A stretch of DNA of 43,572 bases from contig JAEUOJ010000082.1 of the NCBI GenBank assembly GCA_016789495.1, forward strand, positions 1 through 43,572, in the 5' to 3' direction. The notes under the pieces are model-generated. The model made no database searches. It saw nothing but the letters and a program-made list of their open reading frames with translations, and was not told the origin of the DNA. Of the stretch, positions 9,576 through 19,157 are shown one piece after another (within the stretch, counting starts at the first letter, position 1; every line of letters begins with the position of its first letter). This DNA is from Accumulibacter sp. Lineage in GTDB: Bacteria; Pseudomonadota; Gammaproteobacteria; Burkholderiales; Rhodocyclaceae. The position numbers and the translations under genes were made by a program.

Positions 9576-10994
9576 TCAGCCGGGGTTGCGGAACAGCGTC
9601 TGCAGTTGAGCGACGCTACCGGCGAAATCGGCCCGCTGGCTCAAATTCTGTTGCAACAGGCTTTCGAAACGCGGGTAGATGGCGATGGCCTGGTCGAGCT
9701 GTGGGTCGGAGCCGGCGGCGTAAGCCCCGACGGCGATCAAGTCGCGTGAGCGCTGATAACGCGAAAAAAGCGTTTTGAAACGACGGATGCTGTCGAGATG
9801 CGACGGATTGACCAGATTGACCATCGCCCGCGAAATCGATTGCTCGATGTCGATCGCCGGATAGTGGCCGGCGTCGGCCAACGTCCGCGAGAGTACGATG
9901 TGCCCGTCGAGAATCGCCCGCGCCGAGTCGGCCACCGGATCCTGCTGATCGTCGCCCTCGGCCAGCACGGTGTAGAAGCCGGTGATCGACCCGCCGCCGT
10001 CCCCGCCGTTGCCGGCGCGCTCGACCAGTTGCGGCAGACGGGCGAACACCGATGGCGGGTAGCCACGCGTCACCGGCGGTTCACCGATTGCCAAGGCGAT
10101 TTCACGCTGGGCCATTGCGTAACGGGTCAGCGAATCCATGATCAGCAACACATGCCGCCCTTGATCGCGGAAATACTCGGCAATGCAAGTTGCATAAGAG
10201 GCGCCCTGCAGACGCATCAGCGGACTGACATCGGCCGGGGCGGCGACGACGACGGCGCGTCGCAAACCGTCCTCGCCAAGAATTTGTTCGATGAATTCCT
10301 TGACCTCACGGCCGCGTTCGCCGATCAGACCGACGACGATCACTTCCGCTGCCGTATAACGGGCCATCATCCCGAGCAACACGCTCTTCCCTACTCCAGA
10401 ACCGGCGAACAATCCCATCCGTTGGCCTCGACCAACGCAGAGCAAGGCATTGACCGCCCGCACGCCGACGTCGAGCGTGGTGTCGATCGGCGCCCGGGAC
10501 AGCGGATTGACCGGTCGACTCTGCAACGGTCGCAACGCCGAATTGCGCAGTGGACCGAGACGGTCGAGCGGCCGGCCGGCGCCGTCGAGCACCCGGCCGA
10601 GCAGCGCCTCGCCGACCGGCACCAGTTTCGCCCGATCGATCGACCGTCGTCGCGCCGGCGGCGGATGACCGATCCGCGGCGGCAGCGCCGGAATTTCCAG
10701 GGCCATGACCCGCGCGCCGGGCGACAACCCATACACGTCCTCGGTTGGCATCAGAAACAATCGTTCACCATGAAAGCCGACCACTTCCGCCTCCACCGGC
10801 GAACCGCCGGTCGGGAAAATCCGGCACGAACTGCCCAGCGGCAGTTTGAGTCCCGAGGCTTCCATCACCAGTCCGTTGATGCGCGTCAGATGACCGCTTG
10901 GCAACAGCGGGCTGACCTGCGCCACGCTGCGTCGGCAACCGTCGAGCAGGTCGCGCCAGGCGCTCAGATGTTCATTGTCGGCGGTTGTGCTCAT
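9576..10994 (-). CDS. fliI: Flagellum-specific ATPase FliI
   Basis: FliI is the hexameric ATPase at the base of the flagellar export apparatus, related to the F1-ATPase beta subunit. The 472-residue product has a beta-barrel N-domain and the Walker A loop AGSGVGKS (about residues 197-204). Conserved [35 protein letters not shown] and [15 protein letters not shown] motifs follow. I use the ATG at 10992-10994 ([13 protein letters not shown]), which overlaps the fliH end by 23 bases; the frame is open further upstream, but that part is antisense-like shadow of fliH. All catalytic motifs are intact. Confidence 0.95.
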   Translation of the reverse strand: MSTTADNEHLSAWRDLLDGCRRSVAQVSPLLPSGHLTRINGLVMEASGLKLPLGSSCRIFPTGGSPVEAEVVGFHGERLFLMPTEDVYGLSPGARVMALEIPALPPRIGHPPPARRRSIDRAKLVPVGEALLGRVLDGAGRPLDRLGPLRNSALRPLQSRPVNPLSRAPIDTTLDVGVRAVNALLCVGRGQRMGLFAGSGVGKSVLLGMMARYTAAEVIVVGLIGERGREVKEFIEQILGEDGLRRAVVVAAPADVSPLMRLQGASYATCIAEYFRDQGRHVLLIMDSLTRYAMAQREIALAIGEPPVTRGYPPSVFARLPQLVERAGNGGDGGGSITGFYTVLAEGDDQQDPVADSARAILDGHIVLSRTLADAGHYPAIDIEQSISRAMVNLVNPSHLDSIRRFKTLFSRYQRSRDLIAVGAYAAGSDPQLDQAIAIYPRFESLLQQNLSQRADFAGSVAQLQTLFRNPG

Positions 10995-11739
10995 CGCCCG
11001 GAACAATCGATTTTTCGGAGGGCAACCAGTCCTCGTTGATACCGATGGTCTCGATGACCCGCCGCCAGCGGGTTTCGAGGGTGGCATCGACCTCGCTGGC
11101 CGCCACTTCGACGCGACAGCCGCCGGCGGTGAGCGTCGGATCGTCGAGGATGCGCCAATTGCGGTGCGCCAGTTGCTCGCCAAGATGCTCGCGGACCAGT
11201 TCCCCATCAGCCGGGTTGACGAACAGCAGCGCCTGACCGCCGTGCCCATGGAGCGCGCTGACCGCTTCGCGGACTACCGGCAACAACAATTCGGGGCGCA
11301 CGCGCAGACTTTGCCGGAGGACTTGGCGGGCAATGTCGATGGCCAGTGCCAGCAATTGGTCGGCCACCGCCTGATCAACGCCAGTCAGTGCCTGCTGCAG
11401 CCCATCCATCAGGCGCGCCATCTGTTTGGCGGTTTCCTGCGCGACGACGATTCCCTCCTGAAAACCCGCCGCGTAACCGGCGGTATAGCCTGTAGCGTGC
11501 GCCTCGCGATGAATCTGATCGATTTCCTCGGCGGTCGGCAGGGCAATCACCGGTTCCGACGGCACTTCTTGCGCAGTGATCGGTTCGACGACCCGCGGCT
11601 CGACCTCCGCTTCCTTGGCGGGCTCGCCCAGTATCGGTTCGTCTTCGATCTCAGACTCGGCGCGCTGTTGTTCGTCGAAGGCGGCGATTTCCCAGCGCTG
11701 GTAAGCGGTCAGTTTTTCCTTGGGGATCAACTCGCGCAT
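10972..11739 (-). CDS. fliH: Flagellar export ATPase regulator FliH
   Basis: FliH is the peripheral-stalk-like protein that dimerises on FliI, restrains its ATPase activity and links it to FliN. The 255-residue product has an N-terminal segment [18 protein letters not shown], typical of FliH, and an acidic linker. A small-residue-spaced helix ([14 protein letters not shown], with GxxxG-type repeats) near residue 95 precedes the C-terminal FliH domain. Gene order fliG-fliH-fliI is standard, with a 13-base gap to fliG and a 23-base overlap into fliI. Confidence 0.92.
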   Translation of the reverse strand: MRELIPKEKLTAYQRWEIAAFDEQQRAESEIEDEPILGEPAKEAEVEPRVVEPITAQEVPSEPVIALPTAEEIDQIHREAHATGYTAGYAAGFQEGIVVAQETAKQMARLMDGLQQALTGVDQAVADQLLALAIDIARQVLRQSLRVRPELLLPVVREAVSALHGHGGQALLFVNPADGELVREHLGEQLAHRNWRILDDPTLTAGGCRVEVAASEVDATLETRWRRVIETIGINEDWLPSEKSIVPGDEHNRRQ

Positions 11740-11752
11740 CGCTCAGTCCTGC

Positions 11753-12751
11753 TCAAAGCATTTCCTCGCCACCGGCGCCGCCGAGGACCAGTTGACCTTC
11801 GTCGGCCAATCGACGGACGATTTTCAGGATTTCCTTCTGCTCGGCTTCGACTTCGGACAACCGGACCGGGCCGCGCGACTCGAGATCCTCGCGAAGCATT
11901 TCCGAGGCCCGCTGCGACATGTTCTTGAAGATTTTTTCGCGCAGGGGTTCGGAGGCGCCCTTCATGGCCAGGATTAACGATTCCGACTGGATTTCGCGCA
12001 ACAGCAACTGGATGCCGCGGTCGTCGAGGTCGAGTAGGTTCTCGAAAACGAACATTTCGTCGATGATCTTCTGTGCCAGATCGGGGTCGTATTCGCGGAT
12101 CGAATCGACGACCGCTGTTTCATTCGCCGAGCCCATGAAATTGAGAATGTCGGCGACTTTGCGCACGCCACCCATCGCCGATTTCTTGATGTTTGCCGAT
12201 CCGGAGAGCAGACGCAGCATCACCTCGTTCAATTCGCGCAGCGCCTCTGGCTGGATCCCTTCGAGGGTGGCGATGCGCAGGATCACGTCGTTACGCAGCC
12301 GTTCGGTGAATTGCTTGAGAATATCGCTGGTGTGATCGGGTGCCAGGTGTACCAGAATCGTGGCAATGATTTGCGGATGCTCGTTCTTGATCAGGTCGGC
12401 GACGGTCGGCGCGTCCATCCACTTCAGACCCTCGATGCCATTGGTGTCGCCGGGCTGCAGAATCCGCGAAATCAGGTTCGAGGCCTTGTCGTCGCCGAGC
12501 GCCTTGGTCAGCACCGAGCGTACATAAGCGTCGGTATCGACGTGCATCGCCGCGGAATTTTGCGCCTCGGCCAAAAAATCGGTGATCACCGTGTCCATGC
12601 GGTCGCGCGGCACCGATTTCAAGGCGGCCATCGCTTGGCCGAGCTTTTGCACCTCCTTCGGACCGAGCAGCTTGAGAACTTCCGCCGCCTGATCGGTACC
12701 CAGAGAAATCAGCAGGATGGCGCTTTTCTCGACCCCGTCGTCAGCCGCCAT
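11753..12751 (-). CDS. fliG: Flagellar motor switch protein FliG
   Basis: FliG is the C-ring subunit that contacts the MS ring (FliF) and the stator, so it generates torque. The 332-residue product has the three FliG domains: the N-terminal part (SAILLISLGTDQAAEVLKLL), the middle domain with the EHPQ motif (KNEHPQIIATILVHL), and the C-terminal domain. The C-terminal domain's charged torque helix contains LDDRGIQLLLREI and is followed by LREKIFKNMSQRA. It overlaps the fliF end by 11 bases. Length and motifs are fully canonical. Confidence 0.95.
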   Translation of the reverse strand: MAADDGVEKSAILLISLGTDQAAEVLKLLGPKEVQKLGQAMAALKSVPRDRMDTVITDFLAEAQNSAAMHVDTDAYVRSVLTKALGDDKASNLISRILQPGDTNGIEGLKWMDAPTVADLIKNEHPQIIATILVHLAPDHTSDILKQFTERLRNDVILRIATLEGIQPEALRELNEVMLRLLSGSANIKKSAMGGVRKVADILNFMGSANETAVVDSIREYDPDLAQKIIDEMFVFENLLDLDDRGIQLLLREIQSESLILAMKGASEPLREKIFKNMSQRASEMLREDLESRGPVRLSEVEAEQKEILKIVRRLADEGQLVLGGAGGEEML

Positions 12752-14483
12752 TGGCGCCCATCCATTCCTTGATGATCGCGGCGACGATATGCGGGTCCTG
12801 TTGCGCTAGGGCGCGCAATTCGGCGAGTTTCTTCTCCAGCAATTTGGCTGCGGTCAGCACGGCTTCTTCTCCTTCCTCATTGAGGGTTTCCTCTTCATCG
12901 CCACCGGCGATGACATCGACGCGACCGCCAACCTTTTCCTCGACCGGTGGTGGTGGCAACATTGTTTTGATCAGTGGACGAACGACACCCAACAGCAAAT
13001 AAGCGATGATCGCGGCGATTGCCGCGTACTTGAACAACTCTACGGCGGTGGATCTCGTTTCCGGGTCGCGCCAAGCCGGCACACCCTCGTCCTTCTCGAC
13101 GACGGTAAACGCTGCGTTAGCGACCGATAACGTGTCGCCCCGCTCGTTGCTGAAACCCATCGCCTCCTTGACCAGATCGTTGATCTGTTTGACTTCCGCT
13201 TCCGGCAAGGGCTTGTTGACCAGCTTGCCGTCCTTGCCCGGCTCCTTGCGCTGATTGACCACCACCGCCGCCGAAAGACGTTTGATCGTCCCCATCGCCT
13301 GTTTGACGTGGCGGACGGTCTTATCGACCTCATAGTTGATCGTCGAATTTTTGCTGGTGCTCAGGGGCTGGCCGACGCTGGCGATCGGCGCCTGCACGCC
13401 GGCGGCGTTGATTTGTCCGGGAACCGGCGCCGGCGGTTTGCCACCGGCCGTGCCGGCCGCAGGCGGTTGCGTCAGCGGCGCGGTCGCCGGAACCGGCGGC
13501 TGGTTGGTCAGCGCGCCAGGAACGCCCTGGGCACTTGGATTGGTGCTGGCGGTTTCACTGGTCTGCTGGCTGCGGATGCTGATTTCCGGCGGCGTGGTGT
13601 TCGGTCGGTGCGTCTCGGCCGTCTGCTCGGCTTGCGAGAAATCGATGTCGGCGGCGATCTGCACCCGGAAGTTGCCGGCACCGATGATCGGCGTCAGGAT
13701 GTCTTCAACGCGCTTGATGATGCTGGCCTCGACTTCCTGAATGTATTTCACCTGCGTCGGGTCGAGACCGGCTTCGAGCAGTTTGCTCTTCACCTGCGAG
13801 ATCAGCGCGCCGCTCTGGTCGAGCAGGGTCACTGCCGCCGGCGCCAATTGCGGCACGCTGGCAGCGATCAGATTCTGGATGCCGGCGATCTGCAAGGGTT
13901 CGAGCGTCCGTCCCGGATACAGGTTGAGCAACACCGACGCCGACGGCTTCTGTTCTTCACGCATGAAAACGCTCGGTTTGGGAATCGCCAGATGCACCCG
14001 CGCCAGTTGCACCGCGGCGATCGACTGGATCGTCCGCGCCAGCTCGCCTTCCAGGCCCCGTTGATAGTTGATCTGTTCGGCGAACTGGCTGATGCCAAAT
14101 TTCTGCGATTCCATCAATTCGAAACCGACCGCCCCGCCGCGTGGCAAGCCCTGGGTCGCCAAGCGCAACCGCACGTCGTGAACCCGGTTGGCGGGTACCA
14201 GAATCGCGCTACCCGAGTCGTTGAACTTGTATGGCACGTTCATTTGCTCTAGCGCGGCGATGATCGCGCCACCGTCTCGCTCGGTGACGTTCGAGAAGAG
14301 AATCTTGTATTCGCTTTGCCGAAACATCAGCGCGGCAACGACCAGCAGGGCGATCACTGCCGCGATGGCGACCATCAGCAACACTTTCTGCCGGTTGCTC
14401 AAGCGCGCCAAAGCCTCGCGGGCGCGATCGAGAGGGCTGAGCGCGCCAGTAGTCTCGGAAAGCTCGGTGTCGGCTGTCGCCAT
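12741..14483 (-). CDS. fliF: Flagellar MS-ring protein FliF
   Basis: FliF forms the membrane-embedded MS ring on which the basal body is built. The 580-residue product has a first transmembrane helix at about residues 34-54. Ring-building motifs (YKILFSNVTERDGGAIIAAL and ALEGELARTIQSI-like segments) and a Pro/Ala-rich insert follow. A second transmembrane helix lies near 484-503, and the acidic FliG-binding tail ends the protein. I chose the ATG at 14481-14483 (MATADTELSETTG); the upstream in-frame ATG adds 33 unlike residues. It starts the long minus-strand fli run and is divergent from fleS. I found no convincing sigma54 site in the 119-base gap. Confidence 0.94.
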   Translation of the reverse strand: MATADTELSETTGALSPLDRAREALARLSNRQKVLLMVAIAAVIALLVVAALMFRQSEYKILFSNVTERDGGAIIAALEQMNVPYKFNDSGSAILVPANRVHDVRLRLATQGLPRGGAVGFELMESQKFGISQFAEQINYQRGLEGELARTIQSIAAVQLARVHLAIPKPSVFMREEQKPSASVLLNLYPGRTLEPLQIAGIQNLIAASVPQLAPAAVTLLDQSGALISQVKSKLLEAGLDPTQVKYIQEVEASIIKRVEDILTPIIGAGNFRVQIAADIDFSQAEQTAETHRPNTTPPEISIRSQQTSETASTNPSAQGVPGALTNQPPVPATAPLTQPPAAGTAGGKPPAPVPGQINAAGVQAPIASVGQPLSTSKNSTINYEVDKTVRHVKQAMGTIKRLSAAVVVNQRKEPGKDGKLVNKPLPEAEVKQINDLVKEAMGFSNERGDTLSVANAAFTVVEKDEGVPAWRDPETRSTAVELFKYAAIAAIIAYLLLGVVRPLIKTMLPPPPVEEKVGGRVDVIAGGDEEETLNEEGEEAVLTAAKLLEKKLAELRALAQQDPHIVAAIIKEWMGANGG

Positions 14484-14602
14484 GCGTCGGATACGGAAAA
14501 AGCCTGCTGCGGCAAGCAAAAAGCGCAATAAAACGGTTAAATACTCTGCTATTGTAGCGGCTAATTGCACCCGTCTTGGCAAACCATCCGGAAGTCGTTC
14601 CT

Positions 14603-15757
14603 ATGTCGAGCGCTGAAAGCAAGGCGCAAGAACTGCAACGTGCCTTCGATGTCTTCAATCAAGTCTCGCAATCGCTGACCCAGTCATATCAGGAACTGCA
14701 GGGCCGGGTCGAATCGCTGACCGCCGAACTGGCCGTCGCCAACGGTGAATTGCGTCGGCAATACCAGGAAAAGGAAGCCCTTTCCGAGCGATTGTCGCTA
14801 CTGCTCGACGCCTTGCCGGCCGGCGTGGTGGTGCTCGACAGTACCGGGCGGGTCAGTGACGCCAATCCGGCGGCCTGCCGGATGTTCGGCGACGCTCTGC
14901 TCGGCGGTTTGTGGTCGGTGGTTGCCGGCTCGCGGCTAATGGCCACTGAATCGCCGAGCGAATGGCAACTCGGCGGCTGCCGCCTGACCCTCGCCGAAAG
15001 CCCGCTCGACTCCACCGGCGGCAAAATTCTACTGATCCACGACCTGACCGATGCCTACCACCTCAAGGCCGAAGTCGAACGCAACCAGCGGCTGGCGGCG
15101 ATGGGCGAAATGGCCGCCTCGCTGGCGCATCAACTGCGTACGCCGCTGGCCACCGCTTTGCTTTACAGCGCCAACCTCGAGCGGGCGGATCTGACGGAAT
15201 CGGCGCGTCTGCGTTTTGCCGGCAAAACCAGCACCCAGCTCAAGCGGCTTGAAAAATTGATCCAGGAGGTGCTGCTTTTCGCGCGCGGCGAAAGCCTTGG
15301 TCGCGAGCAGCTGTCGGTCGGAGAATGGCTCAACGAGGTCAGACAGACCGTCGAACCGCTGTTCATCGACAAGCAAGTCGCTTTGCGGATGGATTCGGCC
15401 GTCGAAACGGTGTTCCCGGGAAATCGCAAGGCATTGGCCGGCGCGCTGATGAACCTGCTCGAAAACGCCTTGCAGGCGTGTCGGACAGGCGACGAGGTGA
15501 CGCTGACTACCCGTCTGGTCGACGACTGTTTGCGAGTCGGCGTCCACGATAGCGGCTGCGGCATGACGCCGGAGACGCAGCGGCGCATTTTTGAACCCTT
15601 TTTCACCACCCGTGTTCAGGGAACCGGACTAGGACTCGCCATCGCCCTTGGCGTTGCCCGTGCCCACGGTGGCAATATCGAAGTGCGGTCGACACCTGGC
15701 GCCGGCTCGGAATTCGCCATCCTCCTGCCGATTCCGGAAAACCGGCACGATCGCTGA
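14603..15757 (+). CDS. fleS: Flagellar regulatory sensor kinase FleS/FlrB
   Basis: This is a soluble histidine kinase of the FleS/FlrB type, which phosphorylates the sigma54 activator FleR to switch on middle flagellar genes. The 384-residue product has an N-terminal coiled coil, a PAS-like region (about residues 65-130, LDALPAGVVVLDSTGRVSDA) and a HisKA domain with SLAHQLRTPLATALLY (His176). A HATPase domain with NLLENALQAC, DSGCGM and GTGLGLAIALGVARAHGG motifs follows. No transmembrane helix is seen. I use the ATG at 14603; an in-frame ATG nine codons earlier is possible. fleR follows 62 bases downstream. Confidence 0.88.
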   Translation: MSSAESKAQELQRAFDVFNQVSQSLTQSYQELQGRVESLTAELAVANGELRRQYQEKEALSERLSLLLDALPAGVVVLDSTGRVSDANPAACRMFGDALLGGLWSVVAGSRLMATESPSEWQLGGCRLTLAESPLDSTGGKILLIHDLTDAYHLKAEVERNQRLAAMGEMAASLAHQLRTPLATALLYSANLERADLTESARLRFAGKTSTQLKRLEKLIQEVLLFARGESLGREQLSVGEWLNEVRQTVEPLFIDKQVALRMDSAVETVFPGNRKALAGALMNLLENALQACRTGDEVTLTTRLVDDCLRVGVHDSGCGMTPETQRRIFEPFFTTRVQGTGLGLAIALGVARAHGGNIEVRSTPGAGSEFAILLPIPENRHDR

Positions 15758-15819
15758 AGGCGACACGACACCGCCTGCGATCGACTATGCTGAACGGGCA
15801 TGACCGATGAGGAAGGCGA

Positions 15820-17199
15820 ATGACACAGAGTTTACCGATCCTGGTCGTCGAAGACGACGCCGCCCTGCGCGAGGCGGTCTGCGATACGCTCGAACTGTCC
15901 GGGCAGACGGTGATAGCCACGGGTGGGGGCGAAGACGCCCTGCAACTTCTTGAGCGCCAAGCCGTGTCATTGGTGATCAGCGACGTGCGGATGCTGCCGA
16001 TGGACGGTATCGCTCTGCTCAAGGCCATTCGCCACCGTTTGCCGGCACTGCCCGTGGTGCTGATGACCGCCTTCGCCGACGTAGACCGCGCCGTCGAAGC
16101 GATGCGTGCCGGCGCCTGCGACTTCCTGCTCAAACCCTTCGAGCCGGCGGCGCTGCTTGGCCACGTCATGCGCTATCGCTTGCCGGAAGCGCTGACCGAC
16201 GAAGGCGTGATCAGCCACGATCCGCTGAGCGCCAATCTCTTCACCCTGGCCGGACGAGTCGCGCAAACCGACACCACCGTGCTGCTGACCGGCGAAAGCG
16301 GTGTCGGGAAGGAAGTGGTGGCGCGTTACATTCACCACCACTCGGCACGACGCCAAGGGCCATTCGTGGCCATCAATTGCGCGGCGATTCCCGACACGCT
16401 GCTTGAAGCAACACTATTCGGCTACGAAAAGGGCGCTTTCAGCGGTGCCGTGCAAGCGCAGGCCGGCAAGTTCGAGCAAGCGCAGAACGGTACGCTATTG
16501 CTCGACGAAGTCACCGAAATGCCACTCTCGCTACAGGCCAAGCTGTTGCGCGTCCTGCAGGAACGCGAAGTCGAGCGGGTCGGCGGCAAAAAGCCGGTCA
16601 ACCTCGACATCCGGATCATCGCCACCTCCAACCGCGAGATGCTCGAAGCGGTCGGCAAAGGGCTATTCCGCGAAGATCTTTACTACCGTCTGAACGTCTT
16701 TCCGCTGCCGATTCCGGCGCTGCGTGAACGGCGTCAAGATATCGTGCCGTTGGCGCGGCATTTTCTGGCGCAACACGGAGGGCGTTCGGGCCGACCCGGC
16801 CTGCGGCTGTCGGCGGCAGCGGAACACGCATTGCTGCAGCACTCTTGGCCCGGCAACGTCCGGGAACTCGAAAACGTCATCCAACGGGCCATCATTCTGG
16901 CAGTGGGCGAGGAAATCGACTGCGACGCGCTGCACCTGCTGCCGAAAGCCGGCGCGGCCGACTTCGGCCGGTCAGTGATCGAAAAAATGGCGGTGTCCGT
17001 TCAATCGTCAGGCAGTGCGCCATTCCCGCCACCCAGGAATACCGATGACATCCGCGAGGTCGAAAGGACGCATATTCTCGACACCCTGGCCGCCGCCGGC
17101 GGCTCACGCAAACTAGCCGGCGAGCGTCTCGGCATGTCGGAGCGCACCTTGCGCCATAAATTGCGACAATACCGACTGGAAGGATTCCTCAAGGAATGA
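15820..17199 (+). CDS. fleR: Sigma54-dependent flagellar response regulator FleR/FlrC
   Basis: FleR is an NtrC-type activator that, when phosphorylated, remodels sigma54-RNA polymerase at flagellar promoters. The 459-residue product has a receiver domain with phospho-acceptor Asp55 (LVISDVRMLPMDG). Its AAA+ domain carries Walker A GESGVGKE and Walker B-like GTLLLDEVTEMP, and its arginine-finger region is intact. A Fis-type helix-turn-helix (GSRKLAGERLGMSERTLRHK) ends the protein. The sigma54-contact loop reads GAFSGA instead of GAFTGA. It follows fleS and precedes fliE, whose promoter has a sigma54 signature, so fliE is a likely target. Confidence 0.92.
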   Translation: MTQSLPILVVEDDAALREAVCDTLELSGQTVIATGGGEDALQLLERQAVSLVISDVRMLPMDGIALLKAIRHRLPALPVVLMTAFADVDRAVEAMRAGACDFLLKPFEPAALLGHVMRYRLPEALTDEGVISHDPLSANLFTLAGRVAQTDTTVLLTGESGVGKEVVARYIHHHSARRQGPFVAINCAAIPDTLLEATLFGYEKGAFSGAVQAQAGKFEQAQNGTLLLDEVTEMPLSLQAKLLRVLQEREVERVGGKKPVNLDIRIIATSNREMLEAVGKGLFREDLYYRLNVFPLPIPALRERRQDIVPLARHFLAQHGGRSGRPGLRLSAAAEHALLQHSWPGNVRELENVIQRAIILAVGEEIDCDALHLLPKAGAADFGRSVIEKMAVSVQSSGSAPFPPPRNTDDIREVERTHILDTLAAAGGSRKLAGERLGMSERTLRHKLRQYRLEGFLKE

Positions 17200-17216
17200 T
17201 TTTTTGCCACATCATC

Positions 17217-17232
17217 TGGCGCAATTATTGCT
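17217..17232 (+). promoter_or_regulatory. Sigma54 -24/-12 promoter of fliE
   Basis: The sequence TGGCGCAATTATTGCT matches the sigma54 consensus TGGCAC-N5-TTGCW with one change. GG (17218-17219) and GC (17230-17231) are exactly twelve bases apart. The predicted start is about 17243, some 18 bases upstream of the fliE ATG, leaving room for the ribosome site GGAG (17251-17254). It lies directly after fleR, the matching activator. Confidence 0.8.
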
Positions 17233-17260
17233 TGAATACCCACTACGTTCGGAGTAAGCC

Positions 17261-17584
17261 ATGGATACCAAAGGGATCGACCAGATGTTGAGCATGATGC
17301 GCGCGGCCTCGGCGACCGCCGCCGCCCGTCCGGGTGAAGCACCGGGCGCTGCGAGCAGCGGGCCGGACTTCGCGCAAGTGTTGCAGAACTCGCTGGCCCA
17401 GGTCAATGCCACCCAACAACAGGCGGAAACCCAGGCGGCAAATTTTGCCGCCGGCAACAACAGCGAAAACCTGCAGGACGTGATGATGGCGTTGCAAAAA
17501 GCCAACATCTCGTTTCAGGAGATGATCCAGGTGCGCAACAAACTGGTCACCGCCTATCACGATGTGATGAACATGCAGGTTTAG
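17261..17584 (+). CDS. fliE: Flagellar hook-basal body adaptor FliE
   Basis: FliE joins the MS ring to the proximal rod and is the first exported rod-type substrate. The 107-residue product has a flexible Ala/Gly-rich N-terminus. Its conserved helical part contains FAQVLQNSLAQVNATQQQAE and the C-terminal signature ISFQEMIQVRNKLVTAYHDV, which is diagnostic of FliE. It is transcribed away from fliF-R, from its own sigma54-type promoter. A weak AU-rich hairpin with a T run follows 8 bases after the stop. Confidence 0.94.
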   Translation: MDTKGIDQMLSMMRAASATAAARPGEAPGAASSGPDFAQVLQNSLAQVNATQQQAETQAANFAAGNNSENLQDVMMALQKANISFQEMIQVRNKLVTAYHDVMNMQV

Positions 17585-17591
17585 GATTTTA

Positions 17592-17621
17592 AATAATTAA
17601 CTAAAAATTATTATATTTTTT
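17592..17621 (+). terminator. AU-rich terminator-like hairpin after fliE
   Basis: AATAATT (17592-17598) pairs with AATTATT (17606-17612) around a seven-base loop and is followed by a T-rich tract ending in six T. The stem is all A-U, so termination would be weak. It lies just after fliE and just before the IS3 remnant. Confidence 0.4.
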
Positions 17622-17711
17622 GCGGCGATGACTTCGCGTTGATTTGGATTGACCCTGCCCCCGAAAACGTATCCCTTGCTGAGTGGTCCAATGCACACAG
17701 GGAGAGCGAAA

Positions 17712-18012
17712 ATGACGAAGACGACGAAGATGAGGGTGCGGTATACGCTTTGAGTTCAAACCAGTGGCTGTGTGCAGCTGGTCAAAGGCGGCCAGAGCAT
17801 TGCGACGGCGGCAAGGACGCCGGTAGTAGTTGGGCAGACGTTGTTCAACTGGCTTAGGCCAAGCGGCCGGGCAGCTCACCGGAGTGGACAGTAAGGCGGT
17901 AAACGCCGGACAAATGGAGATAGCTCGGTTGCGCGCCGAGTTGGACCGGGTGACGATGGAGCATGACATCCTGGGACAAGCGACGGCGTACTTCGCCAAG
18001 GCAGCGAAGTGA
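17712..18012 (+). pseudogene. IS3 orfA remnant, frame-shifted
   Basis: This is the helix-turn-helix protein of the IS3 transposase. It begins MTKTTKMRVRYTL, but an extra T in CGCTTTGAG shifts the frame immediately. Later frames resume KGGQSIATAAR and then the C-terminal leucine-zipper part VDSKAVNAGQMEIARLRAEL, followed by TAYFAKAAK and a stop. At least two frameshifts are needed to read it through, so no functional OrfA is expected. Confidence 0.8.
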
Positions 18013-18944
18013 AGTACGTCTTCATCCATCGGCATCGACACGTATGGCCGATCTTCGTTCAATGTCGGGTACTTGTGTCAGCGTAAGCGGATATCACGAG
18101 CGCTTCGTTCGCCGGGCCAACCAAGCGCAACGCCGCCATCTGAGCGACGATGCGCTACTCTTACACATCAAGGCGGTCCATGCCCAAACCCGTGGCGGCT
18201 ATGGCTGGCCGCGCATCAGGCAGGAGCCGCTCGCGGGCGGTATTCGTGTGGGCCAGCAAGGAGCGGGGGCAAACGCTCTTGCAGCAGCACGGCATTTGCG
18301 TCAATGACAGGCGGCGCTTCAAGGTCACCACCGACAGTAATTTCGATCTGCCAATCTCACCCAATCTGCTCAACCGTGTGTTTGTCGTGACCGAGCCCGA
18401 CAAGGAGTGGGCGGGCGGCATCACGTACATCGCGACCGACGAGGGTGAGCTGTTGCTGACCTTGGTGATCGACCTGTTCAGCCGACAAGTGGTGGGTTGG
18501 GCATTGCGTCAGGACATGACGCGCGAGATCGTCATCGAAGCGCTGCCCATGGCATGGTTCAAGCGTAATCCGAGCAAGCAGGCCGGGCTGATCTTACACA
18601 GCGATCGAGTCCGCCAATACGTCAGCCACGACTTCAGAGAAGCCTTGAAGGAGTATGGCATCACCAGTTCGATGAGCCGGCGCGGCAACTGTTGGGACAA
18701 CGCCTGCAGCGAAACATTGTTCGGGTCGCTCAAGGTGGAGCGGCTCCACGGGCGACGCTTAACCACCAGACGCCAGGCAATAGACAAGACCACCGTCTGG
18801 CTGCTCTGGTACAACACACCCGTCTGCACTCGACGCTGGCCGATGTCAGCCCGATCCAGTTCGAGCAGAACTGGCTTGCGGCTTGGCCAATACCAGCCAA
18901 CTCGTGGGCTCGGTTATGGGGTACGTATTCCAGGGGCAAGGTCA
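18009..18944 (+). pseudogene. IS3 orfB (DDE transposase) remnant, first Asp lost
   Basis: This is the catalytic part of the IS3 transposase, broken by several frameshifts around 18075, 18255 and 18815. The longest intact stretch (from 18150) has the rve integrase core. The usual first catalytic Asp (normally VGDITYI) is Gly here (AGGITYIATDEG). The second Asp (HSDRVRQY) and the Glu (NACSETLFGSLKVERLHG) remain. It is dead by both frame and active-site evidence. Confidence 0.82.
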
Positions 18945-18978
18945 ATTTGAAATGGAATCTGACAAGGTAGAACTAATC

Positions 18979-19002
18979 GTTCCCTGTATGTCTGATGGGA
19001 AC
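18979..19002. other. Small inverted repeat downstream of the IS3 remnant
   Basis: GTTCCC (18979-18984) pairs with GGGAAC (18997-19002) around a twelve-base loop, without a following T run. Nothing else is recognised between the IS end and the tRNA promoter. Confidence 0.25.
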
Positions 19003-19110
19003 CTACATATTTTGCGGAGCGCCATGACCAAGTAGACACCGCTTTTCCTCAGCCGCCGAGCACGGACGCCGCGGGCGGATTGCTTGTTCCCTGCAGGTTT
19101 AAAAATTGAC

Positions 19111-19139
19111 TTGAGCACGGCCGGAGCCCTCTGTATAAT
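19111..19139 (+). promoter_or_regulatory. Sigma70 promoter of tRNA-Arg
   Basis: TTGAGC (19111-19116) and a perfect TATAAT (19134-19139) are separated by exactly 17 bases. The predicted start lies about 12 bases before the mature tRNA. A GC-rich stretch between the -10 box and the tRNA, typical of stringent control, is not obvious. Confidence 0.75.
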
Positions 19140-19157
19140 CTTTGCTCGCAACACAAG

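Larger units (their letters stand above)
17650..18944 (+). mobile_element. Decayed IS3-family insertion sequence
   Basis: The element is bounded by imperfect terminal inverted repeats of about 27 bases, beginning TGACCCTGCCCC at the left and ending GGGGCAAGGTCA at the right; 1295 bases is a usual IS3 length. No matching 3-base target duplication is seen (GAT left, ATT right). It holds remnants of orfA and orfB, both frame-shifted, so it is immobile unless a helper element acts on it. It separates fliE from the tRNA-Arg gene. Confidence 0.85.

Noticed and set aside
9798-11039. 413-residue plus-strand open frame over fliI and the fliH end
   Set aside because: Antisense of fliI, composition dominated by Arg, Gln and His as in other shadow frames.
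13308-14252. 314-residue plus-strand open frame over fliF
   Set aside because: Antisense shadow; fliF has full family motifs in the opposite strand.
14484-14602. Possible sigma54 or sigma70 promoter for fliF
   Set aside because: No GG-N10-GC pair fits on the minus strand; a TTGCCA/TACAAT pair (14577-14582, 14551-14556) has a 20-base spacer, too long for a confident call.
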